A stretch of 64,000 nt of DNA from Cordia subcordata (taxonomy: Eukaryota > Streptophyta > Magnoliopsida > Boraginales > Cordiaceae): assembly GCA_028554755.1 (NCBI GenBank), contig JAPTOF010000021.1, positions 6,053,001 through 6,117,000 on the forward strand, read 5' to 3'. Below the pieces are notes generated by a model. The model was not told where the DNA came from. It saw nothing but the letters and a program-made list of their open reading frames with translations, and did not search any database. Position numbers and translations under genes: made by a program. Positions 22,843 through 35,265 of this stretch are shown one piece after another. Numbering within the stretch: the first letter of the stretch is position 1; every line of letters starts with the position of its first letter.

Positions 22843-23442
22843 TCCCATAACTATCAGATTTTCGGATCGGATTTCGGATAGCATTTTCCCTACCTAATCG
22901 GATATTGAGTACCTAGTTTATTTTTTATTTTTTAATTAAATTAAAATATACACTAAAATATAAAAAGCTTTTCACATTTTGTCCTAAGCCCTAAAACTAA
23001 AATACCTCACAACTCACACCCTCACTCAAGGCGCCGCACGCAACACCTCTGTAGACTATCACGACACGGCAACCCCATACCACAGCATAGACCACGGAGG
23101 AACAACCTCCATCGCACCGGTAACTCGCGCCTCGCAGCAAGTCAGCATCGTCTCTAGCCTCTTGAAGATCAAGTCATCCTCTTTAAGTTTATCTTCTTCG
23201 GCATCGTCTCCAAACCATTCTTTGTCCATCTTTTTATTATTTTCTCCTTTCTGTTGTCACAACTCTTTTTTTTTCAATTGTGTTTCATTCAATGTCGTTG
23301 TCTGCGCCTTTCACAACTTCTTTTTTTTTTTTTCAATTGAATTGGATTTGTTTTCAAGTGATGGGACGAAGCTTTTGTAAATTAGTGGGCTGCTTTGAAC
23401 CTTTTTTCTTTTTTCTTTCTTCTTTTTACTTGCACAAGCCCA

Positions 23443-24970
23443 TGTGATTACTTCATATTTTTATATAAAATCCCTTGTAATTTAATTGCATTACATCATT
23501 AATTGATGCTAAATTGAGTTATTTAATTTAATTTTTGATATAATGGAGATTTGGAAGAAAATGGATGAATTCTCACAAGAGAATAGTCTGAATTACATTT
23601 GAAATTCCGAGCACTAAAAGATGAAAAACTTGCTTAAAGTAGAGGGGCCCAATTTTTAACCTTGTCTTGGTATTGCAAGATTTTTTGCACATGGAAAGGA
23701 AGTAATTTTGAAGAGGTGTCAATTTTTCTTGGTCAAATTTTCAACAACGAAATAAGGTAGGGTCCACTTGAAGCATTAAAAAAGCAAAACAAAGGGAAGG
23801 AAAGTACATGTTTTGGCAATTCTTGGACACCACGACAGAGAAGGCACAATTCTACCTTACTGTAGCATAAGTCAGTGACCTCATTCTATATATATACACG
23901 TGAACATACAGGCACCGAGGGAAGCAGAGAGCACAGGGCCGCACAACAGAAGCCATTGTTTTTTTCATTTTCTTCTTATTTCTTCTGCACAATTTTTTTT
24001 TAGATTTTAACTAGGAAAAATTGTGAGATTAATATTTTGGGAGTGATTTATAGAGAAGATTCCAAGACAAGTTTTAGAGTTCATTTGGTTTCGAATAATA
24101 CGATGAATTTTCTTGTTCTTAATTCTGTTCTAGTTTGCACCTTAAATTTCACTATGAACTAAATCTCTATGATTTGGGGTAAATAGGTAGTGATTATTTT
24201 TATTCATGTTTCGGATTTTCTTGGGATTTATTTGATTATTTGTATTTGTACTTTATTGCTATTAAATTTTTTATTAATCATTATTATGCTTGTAACTAAT
24301 TTTCGTTTGTTAAGAATTAATACATTTTCCCATATAAGAATCTTGTAGGTTCTTGTGGGTACGAATATAGATCAATTTTAATAGGACTAGAAATAATTAA
24401 TTGTTTCAGGATTGTGACAGATTATTCCACTAAGATAGTCTATGCCCTTGTAGTCCTAATTAATTGTCTAAACCTAATAGATTAGTTAATTAGAGAACTT
24501 GAGTGATAATTTATGCCAATGAGATAGATTATGCCTCAAGAACTTTAGTTAATTAATCTAGGTGCATTAGAGATATAGCCTAATCCCGTGAGCTTAACTA
24601 GAAATCCCGGAGTTGACGAGCATGAATAGATAATTTCCTGGCTATTACCCTGAATCACGTCTCTTATAGATTTAAGTCTTACAATTTTCTTGGTTGATTT
24701 CTGCAATTATTTTTTTTTCTTTTGGTTAATTTAATTTCTTTTTCAATTTCATATAATCAAAACTTCGTTTCATCTGTAGTATTTAGCTTAGTTATTTTAA
24801 ATTATTAGTTTTATTTTTTAGTTATTTTTATTTCTTTTCAATTCCTGACAGCAATCCCGATTCCCCATTGTTTGACCCTCAAGTTACCTTCGTGTGATAA
24901 AGATGAAATTTTCATATTTTGTCGTTGATTGTTTTAATTGATTTTATTTGGCCATAAAATGACGTGGTCA
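23443..24970 (+). repeat. 5' LTR of the Athila-like element
   Basis: 1,528 bp, TG...CA, aligned by eye with 32,367-34,068 over its whole length. A TATA-like run (TATATATATACACGTG) lies at about 23,886. Relative to the 3' LTR it lacks the block 32,498-32,690. The break falls at the repeated phrase AATTCTCAC/AATTTGG, which fits a deletion. Confidence 0.9.
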
Positions 24971-24974
24971 AATT

Positions 24975-24994
24975 TTTGACGCCGTTGCCAAGGA
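24975..24994 (+). promoter_or_regulatory. Primer binding site (tRNA-Asp type)
   Basis: TTTGACGCCGTTGCCAAGGA starts four bases after the LTR. It resembles the TGGCGCCGTTGCCGGGGA site of Athila-type elements, with a few substitutions. It would prime minus-strand cDNA synthesis. Confidence 0.75.
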
Positions 24995-25267
24995 ATTGGC
25001 GTCTAGTTGTTGGGAATATTTTTTTAAGTTTAGTATTTGTATTTTTTTTCCTTGTGTTTTTGTTTTCTTTTTTTAAAAAAATTAAATCAAAAAAATATTT
25101 TAGTTTCTTTTATTATTTGTTCAAAAAATAGTTGTTCATTTTATTTTTATTTTTTTAGGATTAATTTAGTGTTAGTTGTTTATTTTATTTTTTATTATTT
25201 CTTTACTTATTTTTGTTAGTTTATTTTGGTTTTTTTTTTATTGAAAGAACTTTGCATGTAAAAAAAA

Positions 25268-28200
25268 ATGCAAGCAAGGCTGTTGAAAATTGAGAAATCT
25301 CTAAAAATGACTGAAAATCAGAATCAAGTAATTGTTTCTCATGATGCTGTTAATAATGAAAACGCGTAAGACCCACTTAGGCTAGTCCTACCTCTTAGGG
25401 AAGATCCTAGCCATCCTCAAGCCATTAGAGACTTTTTCACTCCTAGTGCATAAACTCCACCAATGGCCATTGCATTACCTGACATAGGGGAGGTTGATTT
25501 CGAGATTAAGCCACAATTGTTGCAGAGTCTCCTTACTTTTTGTAGCCTTAGTAACGAGAACCTATATCATGCATTTTTAGAAGTCTTTTCCACATTTAAG
25601 GTTAGAGGTGTTAATGATGAGGTAGTTTGAATGAGAGTATTTCCCTTTTCTCTTAGGAAAACATTGGTTGAATACTTTTCTGGCAGGGTCTATCATATCT
25701 TGGGCAAGTCTTCAGAGAGTTCTTTTATAAGTTCTACCTTATAGCAAAGACCACTTCCATGAGAAGGGAAATCACAAATTTTCAGCAATTTGATAATGAA
25801 TTGTTTCATGAGAGTTGAGAGACATTTTTAGAGATGTTACGAAATTGCCCGTACCATGATATTACAGACTGGCAGCTAGTTTAATCTGTTTACTCAGGGT
25901 TGGTTTGAGCATCATAAACGAATGGTGAATGCATCTTGTGGGGGTATGTTCTTGTATAAAAGTCCTAAGAAGGCTTGGTAATTATTTGGGCATCTTAGTG
26001 AGAATTCTCAATAACATGTGGCCTCTTCACATGCTAATAATAGAGGATCTAGAAAGGGTATGTATGAGGTGTCCGTGCAACATGATCTTGCATTGAAAGT
26101 TGACATGATAGCTAAAAAGATGGATCAGTTGTTATCAATTAACAAAGAATCTGCAAAAGTAGTGGGTTCTAATGTTGTGGATAAATGTTCTTTATGTTAT
26201 AGCACTCTCATTCTGTTTTGAATTGTCCATTAGCTAATTCTAGTGTTGATGAAGCATGTGCAGCACAGGGATATCCACCAAACAATAACCCTTACTTCAA
26301 CACATACGACCTTGGATGGCGAAATCACCCAAATTTCTCATGGAGAAGTAGTCACAAGATGGTATGCCCTAGTTCAGAGCTCCTTAAGCAAATTATTCTA
26401 GTATGTCTCAACCTCTTGGTTTTCAACTTGGGCCCAGGTATGTTTCACCTACTTCTCCTCCTGCACCTGTTAGTCAATATAGCTTTGTCTTTGGGGATAA
26501 GGTTTTGAAAGCAATGCAAAAATTTGATGAAAGCACACAATTGTTATACTCACATTCACAGTCCATAGCTAACTTAGAACAATAAATGGGTCAACTTGTG
26601 AATGCGTTAATTAGAAAGGATGAAGGTAAATGTCATCTACAGAGAATAGACAGGAATACCTTAAAGCTGTAACTGTACTTAGGAATGGGAGAGTCATGGA
26701 TAATCGTCGTTGTTAAGCAACATAAACAAAAACAGGTCGTTAACACTGAACATGAGAATTTAGAACCATTGTGCATGATAACTCACTTCCTAGCACTTCA
26801 AAAATTGTGAAAGCCCTATTTCCTCAAGCTTTAAGATAGAAAGGAGAAAGTGAGTCAAAAAGGAAAACCATTTTGGACATATTTAAGCAGGTAAAAATCA
26901 ATCTTCCATTCTTAGATGTCATTAATGATATTTCTGCTTATGCTAAATTTCACAAGGACTTGTACACTAAAAATCGTAGACATCAGGCTAATGTTCCTCA
27001 AAAGATAAGATTGACTGAAAAGGTAAGTAGCATTTTGACTTTTCCTACTCCTCCTAAATCGAAAGATCCTGGAGATTTTACCATTCCCTCCATCATTGGT
27101 GAACATTGTGTGGTTGTGCTTTGCTTGACTTAGGTGCTAGTGTGAATCTGCTTCTGTATTTTGTGTTTGAACAGTTAGATATTAGGGAGTTAAAAAAGAC
27201 AATCATGACCCTACAATTAGTGGATAGATCTGTTAAGATTCCTAGGGGAATAGTAGAGGATGTCTTAATTCAGGTAAACAAGTGCCTTTTTCCTGTTGAC
27301 TTTATTGTGCTAGATATAGAACCATGCGAGCCTTCTAGATCTCAAACTCTTATCATCTTGGGTAGACCTTTCCTAGCAACTTCTAATGCTAAAATCAACT
27401 GCAGGACTAGGGAGATGGAAGTAACTTTTAGGAATAAGAAGGTAAAATTACATATGACCAATGCGGCCAATTGTCTTGTCTTAGATGAGGGTCCTGAGTG
27501 TTTTATGATAAATGTCATTAACCCATGCATAGAATAGACATTCCCTTCATTGTTACAAGAGGACCCCTTAAAGATTGCACTCACTTTGGGATGAGAGAAT
27601 TTGACATTGATAAGTCAGTTAGAGAGGTTAATGCATTATTAAATTCAGTGCCTTTGATGGATATCGAGTCACATGTTTGTATTGTAGAGCCTCTTCCCAC
27701 TATTGCGAGGGAATTCATGTTACCCTCCATTTAATCTCCACCTACTCTAGAATTGAAGCCATTGTCTTCGCATCTTAAGTATAGCTTCCTAGGTCCTGAT
27801 GAGACTTTTCCATCCATCATAGCTTCTGATCTCACTAGAGAACAATAGTCTAAGTTATTAAAAGTTTTATTTGAGAATAAAGAGGCCTTAGGATGGACTG
27901 TTGCAGATTTGAAAGGTTTAGATTCTTCTTTGTGCATGCATAGAATACATCTAGAGGAAGGTGCAAAACCATCTAGAGAGATGCAGTGTAGGTTGAATAC
28001 AAACATGAGAGAGGTAGTGAAGAAAGATGTGGTTAAGCTTCTTGATGTCTGCATTGTTTACCCTATTTCTAATAGTGAGTGGGTGAGTCCTGTATAGGTT
28101 GTGCCTAAAAAGTCTGGGGTAATAGTTGTTCATAATACTGAAGGAGAGATGGTTCCTACGGGGATGGTGGGTTTGTATTGACTATAGAAAGCTTAATGCT

Positions 28201-31007
28201 GTGACTTGTAAGGACCATTTTCCTCTTCCATTCATTGATCAGATTTTAGATAGGTTAGTTGGACAAGGATATTACTATTTTCTAGATGGTTACTCCGATT
28301 ATAATCAAATTCCTGTTTTTCTTGGGAATTAAGAAAAGACTACATTCACATGTCCTTTTGGCACATTTGTATATAGGAGAATGCCTTTTGGTCTTTGTAA
28401 TGCACCTGCTACACTCCAATGATGCATGATGGCAATGTTTTTTTATATGATTGTTGAATTTTTGGAAATTTTCATGGATGATTTTTTCTATTTTTGGAGA
28501 TTCACTTGATACATGTTTGAAGAATTTAACTCTTGTGCTTCAACAATAAGAGTTATTTCATGGTTCATGAAGGTATAGTCTTGGGGCATGTTATTTCTAA
28601 TAAGGGGGTGCCTATTGATAAAGCAAAAGTTGATGTCATAACAAATTTACCACATCCCACTACAGTGAAGTAGGTTAGATCATTCTTGGGACATGTAGGG
28701 TTCTATAGGCACTTTGTTAAGGATTTTAGTAAAATTGCTAGGCCATTGTCTGCACTTTTAGCTCATGATACACCTTTCAAATTTGACAATGATTGCTTGC
28801 ATGCATTTGAGACTTTAAAATCTGCATTGTCTTTTGCTCCCATCATTCAACCTCCTGACTATTCCTTTCCATTTGAAATCATGTGTGATGCTTCTTATTT
28901 TGTCATAGGTGCTATCTTAGGTCAAAGGAAGGATAGAATCTCACATGTGATCTACGATGCTAGTAGGACTTTAGATGAGGCTCCAAAGAGCTATACCAAT
29001 GGAAAAAGAGTTGCTAGCAGTAGTCTTTGCCTTAGAAAAATTCAGGTCTTACATTTTTGGGTCTAAAGTAATTATTTTCTCGGATCACTTAGCCCTTAGG
29101 TACTTATTTGCTAAAAAGGAGGCAAAACCTCATTTGATAAGGTGGCTTTTATTATTGCAAGAGTTTGACCTCACCATAAAAGATAAGAAGGGTACTGAGA
29201 ATTTAGTTGCCAATCATCTTTCTCGTGTCCTTGTTGAAGGTCCCTCATGTCCTATCCTCTTAGATGATTTTTTTCCTAATGAGCAATTGTTTGTTGTTGC
29301 ACAATCTAGACCACTTTGGTATGCACATATTGTGAACTACTTGGCTGTAGGTGAGTTACCTAAAGGATGAAGCAAAGCAGAAAAAGATCATTTCTTGTCA
29401 CAAGTAAAGTTCTATGTTTAGAATGACCCTAATTTTTTTTATATTTGTTCCTATCAAATTGTACGTAAATGTGTTCTTGAGCATGAGAATCAAAGTATTT
29501 TATCTTTTTGTCATGCACAAGAATGTGGGGGCCATTTTGGAGCTCGTCGTACAGCGGCCAAAATTTTGCAATGTGATTTTTATTGGCCTTTACTTTTTAA
29601 GGATGCACATGATTTTTGTAAGGTTATGAAAGGTGTCAACGCACAGGTGGCTTGTTAAAAAGAGATATAATGCCCCTTAATCCTATTCTTGTTTGTGAAT
29701 ATTTGATATTTGGGGTATTGATTTTATGGTTCTTTTTCTACCTTCTTATGGCTTTGTGTATACTTTGGTTGCTGTTGATTATGTGTCGAAACGAGTTGAG
29801 GCTATAGCAACTAGGACTAATGATCATAGGGTTGTCATGAATTTTCTTAAAGATAACATCTAATGCAATAGAAATTTGGAGAACATAGCAAGATAGAAAG
29901 AGAATCAAGGAGCTCAATTTCAAGGCTGAAATTAGCCAAGAAATCCCATAGATAATAAATGCTAAGAGAGGGAATAAAAATATTAATGAATAATTTTTAG
30001 AAAAGGGTATACAAATATTAATGAATAATTTTTGGAAAAGGTTTTTCTTTTAATGAAAGCTTTTACCCCTATATATAGGCTATTCTAGGAATCTAGAACT
30101 AAATAGGATTTGGTTTCCCAATTCTTTCCATATTAAAATAGCTACTAGACTAATTCTAATATGACTGGGACTCCATAACAAATAACAATAAGACTCAATA
30201 ATGAATAACAAATCCTACATCCTAATATAACTAGGATTGGGCTGCATCAGCATCTTTTGCAGGTTTGGCACCGTTAGAGCAATCATTAGTGATGAAGTTA
30301 AGCACTTTGCACATAGGGCTTTTGAGGCTTTACTTGGGAAGTACTTAATCACACATAAAGTAGCTACACCATACTATCCACAAACTAGTGGCCAAGTAGA
30401 GGTGTTTAATCGAGAAATCAAGTCCATTCTGGAGGATACAGTTAGACCAGATAGAAAGGATCGGTTTATGCGCCTTAATGATGCACTTTAGGCATATAGG
30501 ACAACATTCAAGACTCCTATAGGCATGTCACTATTTCAGTTAGTTTATGAGAAAGCTTGTCACTTGCCAGTTGAGTTAGAGCATAGGGCTTATTGGGTGA
30601 TTAAAGAGTTTGAATTTGATTTGGCTAAGGCTGGGAAAGAGAGACAGCTTTAGCTTAGTAAGTTGGATGAGATGTGATATGATGCTTATGAGAATACTAA
30701 ACTTTATAAGGAGCAGATGAAAAGAGTGCATGATTGAATGATTTTGAGGAAAACTTTTGAACCACATCAAAAGGTTTGGCTATTTAACTCTAAATTGCGT
30801 CTCTTTCCAGGAAAGTTAAAATCTAGGTAGGGTGACCTATATGAGGAAATGCAAGTATTCCCTTCTAGTGCAGTTCAAATTAGAGATCTTAAAAATAGGA
30901 GAAAATTCATTGTTAATGGACAAAGGTTAAAGCATGCAGTTGGACCACTATTACCTAGTGAGGAGATTGAATCAATGGATCTTATAGATCTCATCTATAC
31001 AGGTTAA
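25268..31007 (+). pseudogene. gag-pol of the Athila-like element, many stops, one nested LTR
   Basis: From an ATG at 25,268 gag runs with stops about every 100-200 bases. A CCHC-like knuckle relic (CSLCYSTHSVLNC) lies near 26,190 and is followed by the family-typical WRNHPNFSWRSS. Protease (about 27,030-27,400) has LDLGASVNLL and IILGRPFLAT, the Athila form of the DTGA motif. RT shows VCIDYRKLNAVTCKDHFPLP (28,150), FTCPFGTF, RMPFGLCNAPAT and the active-site relic FMDD at 28,471-28,482. RNase H (28,860-29,200) changes frame near 28,980. Integrase begins after 29,410 and is split by a solo LTR between FLKDNI and FCRFGT. It resumes with [20 protein letters not shown] (30,365-30,425). The frame ends at TAA 31,005-31,007. 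No working product is expected. Confidence 0.9.
29861..30249 (-). mobile_element. Solo LTR inside the Athila integrase
   Basis: 389 bp, belonging to the same family as the LTRs at 54,345-54,640 and 54,903-55,264 (shared CCTAATATAACTAGGATTGG end and a TATATATAGGC box). On the - strand it starts TGATGCAGCCCAATCC. It is flanked by ACATC (29,856-29,860) and GCATC (30,250-30,254), a 5-bp duplication with one mismatch. Removing it and one flank copy restores the integrase frame across the junction. Confidence 0.88.
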
Positions 31008-32351
31008 GAAGTGGGGTATTTCATCTGGTTGAAGATAGTAAACTTAGCACTCCCTAAGAGACAACCTAGGATATAGGAGTAGAATTTCTTTTATTTGTTT
31101 GATTGATTTTCCTATTTTTAATTTATTTTGGTCTTTTCATTTTTAATTATTTTTGTGAGTCGGCTTTAGTGTTTCCCAAAGTTCGAAGCCTTTGTATGGG
31201 GATGTCTAAAGGGTCGGCCAAAAAAAATAAAAAACGAAAAATTCAAAAAAAATATTTTCTTTTAAAAAAAAAACTCATCGATTATTCTTATCTCTGTCTT
31301 TTGTGCTTTAGTTGATGATGCTCTTACTTGTGAGGAAGGAATGTGTTTTGCAGGATTATCAAGTGAGTCCAAAAACTATCAGCTATTGTTGAGCGCATAG
31401 TCTTATTAGCATCTTCTATTAGGTCGTCTCATTTTACCTCTTTCCCTTTTGTTGTTTAATGTTACTTGCAATAGGGACATTGCAGGACTTGGGTTTGGGG
31501 GTGAGAGTGAGAATGAACAAAAATGTGCTTCTATGATTGATTATATGTCAATAAGGTGAAAAATGAGGTCAATTTGAAATTTTTTTGCATATATGAGCTT
31601 GAATTGATAGTGAGACTTGCATGATTAGTGAGTGAATTTGTTGGCACAGTTGTTTCGTCTTTACTATAAATTCCTCATTGCTTATTTTGATTATGTCATC
31701 TTATGTAAGCGTCATAAGGGTGATTAATAGGGAGAAGAAGGCGACTTCGTAAGCCTGCATTAGACCTGGTAGGAAGTTTGTTTAAGTGCTACTCTGTGAT
31801 AATATTATTTTCTTTGTTGTGTTTCCCTTTTCAAAAAAAAAAAAAAACGAGAGTGAAAGAAAGCCAAAAGGCAAAAACATGAAAAGTGAAAGAAGTCAAA
31901 GAGAAAAATGAGTCAAAATGACACAAGTGTTGTTCATGTGTTCTCAATTGTTATTTTGTCGTATTCTGCAAAGTGAAATGTGTGAAATGCAAAAAAAATA
32001 ATAAAAATAATAAAAAAAGTGAAAAAGTTGAAAGAAATGAAAAAAAAATTATGGGGCTAACACTTTGTTCTTGTTATGACATGAAGACTTCGAGTCTAGC
32101 AAAGTTTTGTGGAATCAATTTCCTATTTTTGTTAATTACTTGATGTGCTTAAACTGGCTGAAAGAGATTACATGATTGAAGTTGAGTAATTGAGGAGTAC
32201 ATGCTTAGTAACTGTTGCGTCGTATGCATGCTTGGTTGGGTTATTTTTGTTTCACTATTGATTCACTGCTCTGTGTGTAATTCTTCTCATTGTGCTTAAC
32301 AAAATATATTTTTCTTGAGTTTAATTGTTCCTTTGCTTGAGGACAAGCAAG
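31008..32351 (+). other. Non-coding 3' region of the Athila-like element
   Basis: Contains A-rich runs (about 31,830 and 32,040) and purine-rich sequence, with no open frame of note. In Athila elements this space may hold an env-like gene. None can be recognised here. Confidence 0.6.
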
Positions 32352-32366
32352 GAGTTTGTTTGGGGG
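32352..32366 (+). promoter_or_regulatory. Polypurine tract before the 3' LTR
   Basis: GAGTTTGTTTGGGGG abuts TGTGATAACTTC at 32,367. A TTTGGGGG type tract directly before TG is usual in plant Gypsy elements. Confidence 0.75.
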
Positions 32367-34068
32367 TGTGATAACTTCATATTTTTATATAAAATCCCTT
32401 ATAATTTAATTGCATTACATCATTAATTAGTGCTAAATTGAGTTATTTAATTTAATTTTTTGATATAATGCATATTTGGAAGAAAACGGATGAATTTGGT
32501 ACTCAAACAAAGAAATCAGAATGGAAAAAAAAAAAGAATATTACAGGCTGAAATTTTGTGAGACTAGGGCACGGGATCATGAAAAAATTCATAACTTGAG
32601 CTCTAAATCTCAGAATGAGATGATTCAAGAACCTGTAGAAAGCTAAGATCGAGAACTACAAGTTTCCAGTTTGGAGTTTTGCTAATTCTCACAAGAGAAT
32701 AGTCCATATTACATTTGAAAGTCCAATCACTAAAAGACGAAGAACTTGCTCAAAGTAGTAGGGCCCGATTTTAACAGTCTTTGTATTACAAGAGTTGCTA
32801 CGTGAAAAGGAAGCAATTTTGAAGGAGTGTCTATTTTGCTTGGTCAAATTTTCAACAAGAAAAGAAGGTGAGGTCCACTTGAAGCATTAAAAAGACAAAA
32901 CAAAAAAAAGGAAAGTACATATTTTGGCACTTCTTGGACACCACTACAGAGAAGGCATAATTCCACCTTGCTGTACCATAAGTCTGATGACCTCATGCTA
33001 TATATATACACACGTGAACATACAGGCACGGGAGGAGCGGAGAGTGCAGGCCGGCACAGCAGAAGCCTTGTTCTTTTCGTTTTCTTCTTATTTTCTCTGC
33101 ACAAATTTTTTAGATTTCAACTAGGAAAAATTATGAGATTTATATTTTGGGAGCGATTTCTAGAGAAGATTTCAAGACAAGTTTCAGAGTTTGTTTGGTT
33201 TCGAATAATATGATGATTTCTCGTTCTTAATTCTCTTTTAGTTTGTGCTTTAAATTTCAGTATGAATTAAATCCCCATGATTTAGGATGATAATTAGTGA
33301 TTATTTTTATTTATGTTCCGGATTCTCTTGGGATTTATTTGATTATTCATATTTGTGCTTTATTATTGTTAAATTCTTGATTAATCATTATTATGCTTGT
33401 AGCTAATTTTTGTTAGTCAAGAATTTATACATTTTGCTATATAGGAATCATGTAGGTTCTTGTGAGTACGAATATAGATCAATTTTAATAGGAGTAGAAA
33501 TAATTAATTGTTTTAGGATTGTAATAGATTATTCCAATTAGATAGTCTATGTCTTTGTAGTCTCAATTAATTGTCTAAGCCTATTAAATTAGGTAATTAG
33601 AGAACTTGAGTGATAATTTATGCCAATAAGATAGATTATGCCTCAGCAACTTTAGTTAATTAATGTAGGTGTATTAGAGCTTGTAGCCTAATCCCGTGAG
33701 CTTAACTAGAAATCTCGGAGTTGACGAACTTAAATATATAATTTCTTGGCTATCACCCTAAATCACTTCTCTCATAGATTTAAATCTCGCAATTTTCTTG
33801 TTTGATTTCTACGATTATTTTTTTTCTTTTAGTTAATTTAATTTCTTTTAATCTAAAATTCATTTCACCTATAGTATTTAGCTTAATTATTTAATATTCT
33901 TAGTTTTAGTTTTTTTTAGTTATTTTTATTTCTTTTCAATTCTTGACAGCCATCTCGATTTCCCATGGTTCGACCCTTGAGTTGCTTTCGTGTGATAAAG
34001 AGGAAATTTTTATATTTTGTCGTTAACTGTTTTAATTGATTTTATTTGGCTATACAATGATGTGGTCA
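32367..34068 (+). repeat. 3' LTR of the Athila-like element
   Basis: 1,702 bp. It keeps the 32,498-32,690 segment that is missing in the 5' LTR. A TATA-like run lies near 33,000. Scattered substitutions from the 5' copy indicate an old insertion. Confidence 0.9.
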
Positions 34069-34164
34069 CTATGTGAATTGGCCATTTAATTACCATGAAT
34101 TACAAGTTTCACCACATTTTAGATTAGTTAAAATGTTCCAAAAAGTTGAACAATTACTTAGTGG

Positions 34165-34634
34165 TAGACCTGGCAAACGGTTACCTGCGGGTTGACCCGA
34201 CCCGCTTAGGACAAGTTAGGCGGGTTGTCGGGTCGGGTTGGCCCCCTTTTTATTTGGCAGGTCAGAGATATTAAAACCCTAAATTGACCCTAATAGGTTG
34301 GTGGGTTAGGCAGTTTATTTTAACGGGTTAGGCGAGTTGCTTTGGCGGGTTTGCGAGTTAGACAGGGCTTGCGGGTCGTTTCGCCAGGTTAGGTGGGTTC
34401 GCGGGTCGTTTTGGCCAATTAGGTGGGTTCACGAGTCATTTTGGCTGGTTGGCGGGTTAGGCGGGTCATTTTGATGGGTTCGCTAGTCACCTGCAGGTTG
34501 ACCAAACCCGACCCGCCTATTTGGCGGGGTTTGGTCTAGTTGACCCGTTTATTATGGAACCTTCAACCCAAACCTTCTTTTTTGGCAGGTTAGACAGGTC
34601 GACCTACAGGTCTCAACCCGTTTTGCCACCTGTA
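34165..34634. mobile_element. hAT-type element 2, 470 bp, non-autonomous
   Basis: The left end is TAGACCTGGCAAACGG; the right end, reversed, is TACAGGTGGCAAAACGG. Flanks CTTAGTGG (34,157-34,164) and CTCAGTGC (34,635-34,642) agree at 6 of 8 bases, as for an aged hAT duplication. The interior repeats GGCGGGTTAGGCGGGT-type words many times and contains inverted GACCCG/CGGGTC pairs. It lies in the right arm of hAT 1. No coding capacity. Confidence 0.75.
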
Positions 34635-35041
34635 CTCAGTGCAATGAAATGTTTAAGAAATATAGCGTCTGAAATCTGAATCATTATTTATCTATATATG
34701 TTCTATCATATGTTATGTTGGCTTTGCTTTGCTTATCTAGCTACTGAAATCTGAATTATCAACAAGTTCGGCTTTGCTTATTTTAGGCGTGCTTGTATCA
34801 GCATTTGATAAGATATCTGTATATGTTCTGTCATCTGATATGTTGATGACTTTACTTCTAAAAAAATTACAGGATTTTTTTTATAATTTATTTAAACTAT
34901 TCGAAAATCCATATTCGAGATATCCGCTATCCAAAAGTCTGTTATCTGGCCGGATATGTAGTTTTTAGCTATCTAATCGGATACCTAATTTTTCAATCCG
35001 GTATCCCATTATCTGAATATCCAGTCCAATTCCGGCCCCTA

Positions 35042-35049
35042 AGTTTGAG
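35042..35049. repeat. Target site duplication, right copy (hAT 1)
   Basis: AGTTTGAG, identical to 22,149-22,156. Confidence 0.8.
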
Positions 35050-35265
35050 TAATTTTGATTTATTATTTGGTCTTTTTAGTGTTTATTTTTATCTTCTAAA
35101 TTTAGTTTTATTTTTAACCTTGTTTTCCCTAAATCACCAATTGGTTTGTTAGATAAAATTACAGTTAAACCAACTTCAATAGTTATTACAGTTTTTAATC
35201 TGGAATTTTCGTGGGATCGACACTCCACTCACTCTATATTATCTATTGCAACCTGTGCACTTGCG
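35050..35265 (+). repeat. Gypsy-type LTR, right portion
   Basis: This continues the LTR interrupted at 22,148. It contains GGGATCGACACTCCACTCAC and ends near GTGCACTTGCGG, phrases typical of the 3' end of Gypsy LTRs in plants. Confidence 0.45.

Larger units (their letters stand above)
23443..34068 (+). mobile_element. Athila-like Ty3/Gypsy retrotransposon, nearly full length, inactive
   Basis: Both LTRs, the primer binding site, a gag-pol relic in the family order (gag, protease, RT, RNase H, integrase) and a polypurine tract are present. LTRs start TGTGATTACTTC or TGTGATAACTTC and end GTGGTCA. The expected 5-bp target duplication is not seen (GCCCA on the left, CTATG on the right), so an end may have been altered or the LTRs may come from recombination between copies. 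The 5' LTR lacks about 170-200 bases that the 3' LTR keeps. No env-like frame is visible between 31,008 and 32,350, which is an AT- and purine-rich spacer. Confidence 0.9.
22157..35041. mobile_element. hAT-type element 1, expanded by nested insertions
   Basis: The left end is TAGGGGTGGTACTATCC; the right end, reversed, is TAGGGGCCGGAATTGG. Both are flanked by the identical 8-mer AGTTTGAG. The arms (22,157-22,290; about 22,850-22,920; 34,880-35,041) share GATATCC/GGATATC-type sequence. No hAT transposase is visible, so it was non-autonomous. Most of its present length is other elements: an Athila-like Gypsy (23,443-34,068), a second hAT (34,165-34,634) and a block at 22,290-22,845 of unknown origin. 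22,935-23,440 is non-repetitive in look, with a GC-richer part near 23,020-23,160, and could be captured host DNA. Confidence 0.75.

Noticed and set aside
23162..23380. Ser- and Phe-rich 72-codon frame
   Set aside because: It is low-complexity and driven by CT- and T-rich sequence; no domain.
31008..32350. Env-like gene of the Athila element
   Set aside because: I looked for a third open frame after integrase. Only short, low-complexity frames exist.
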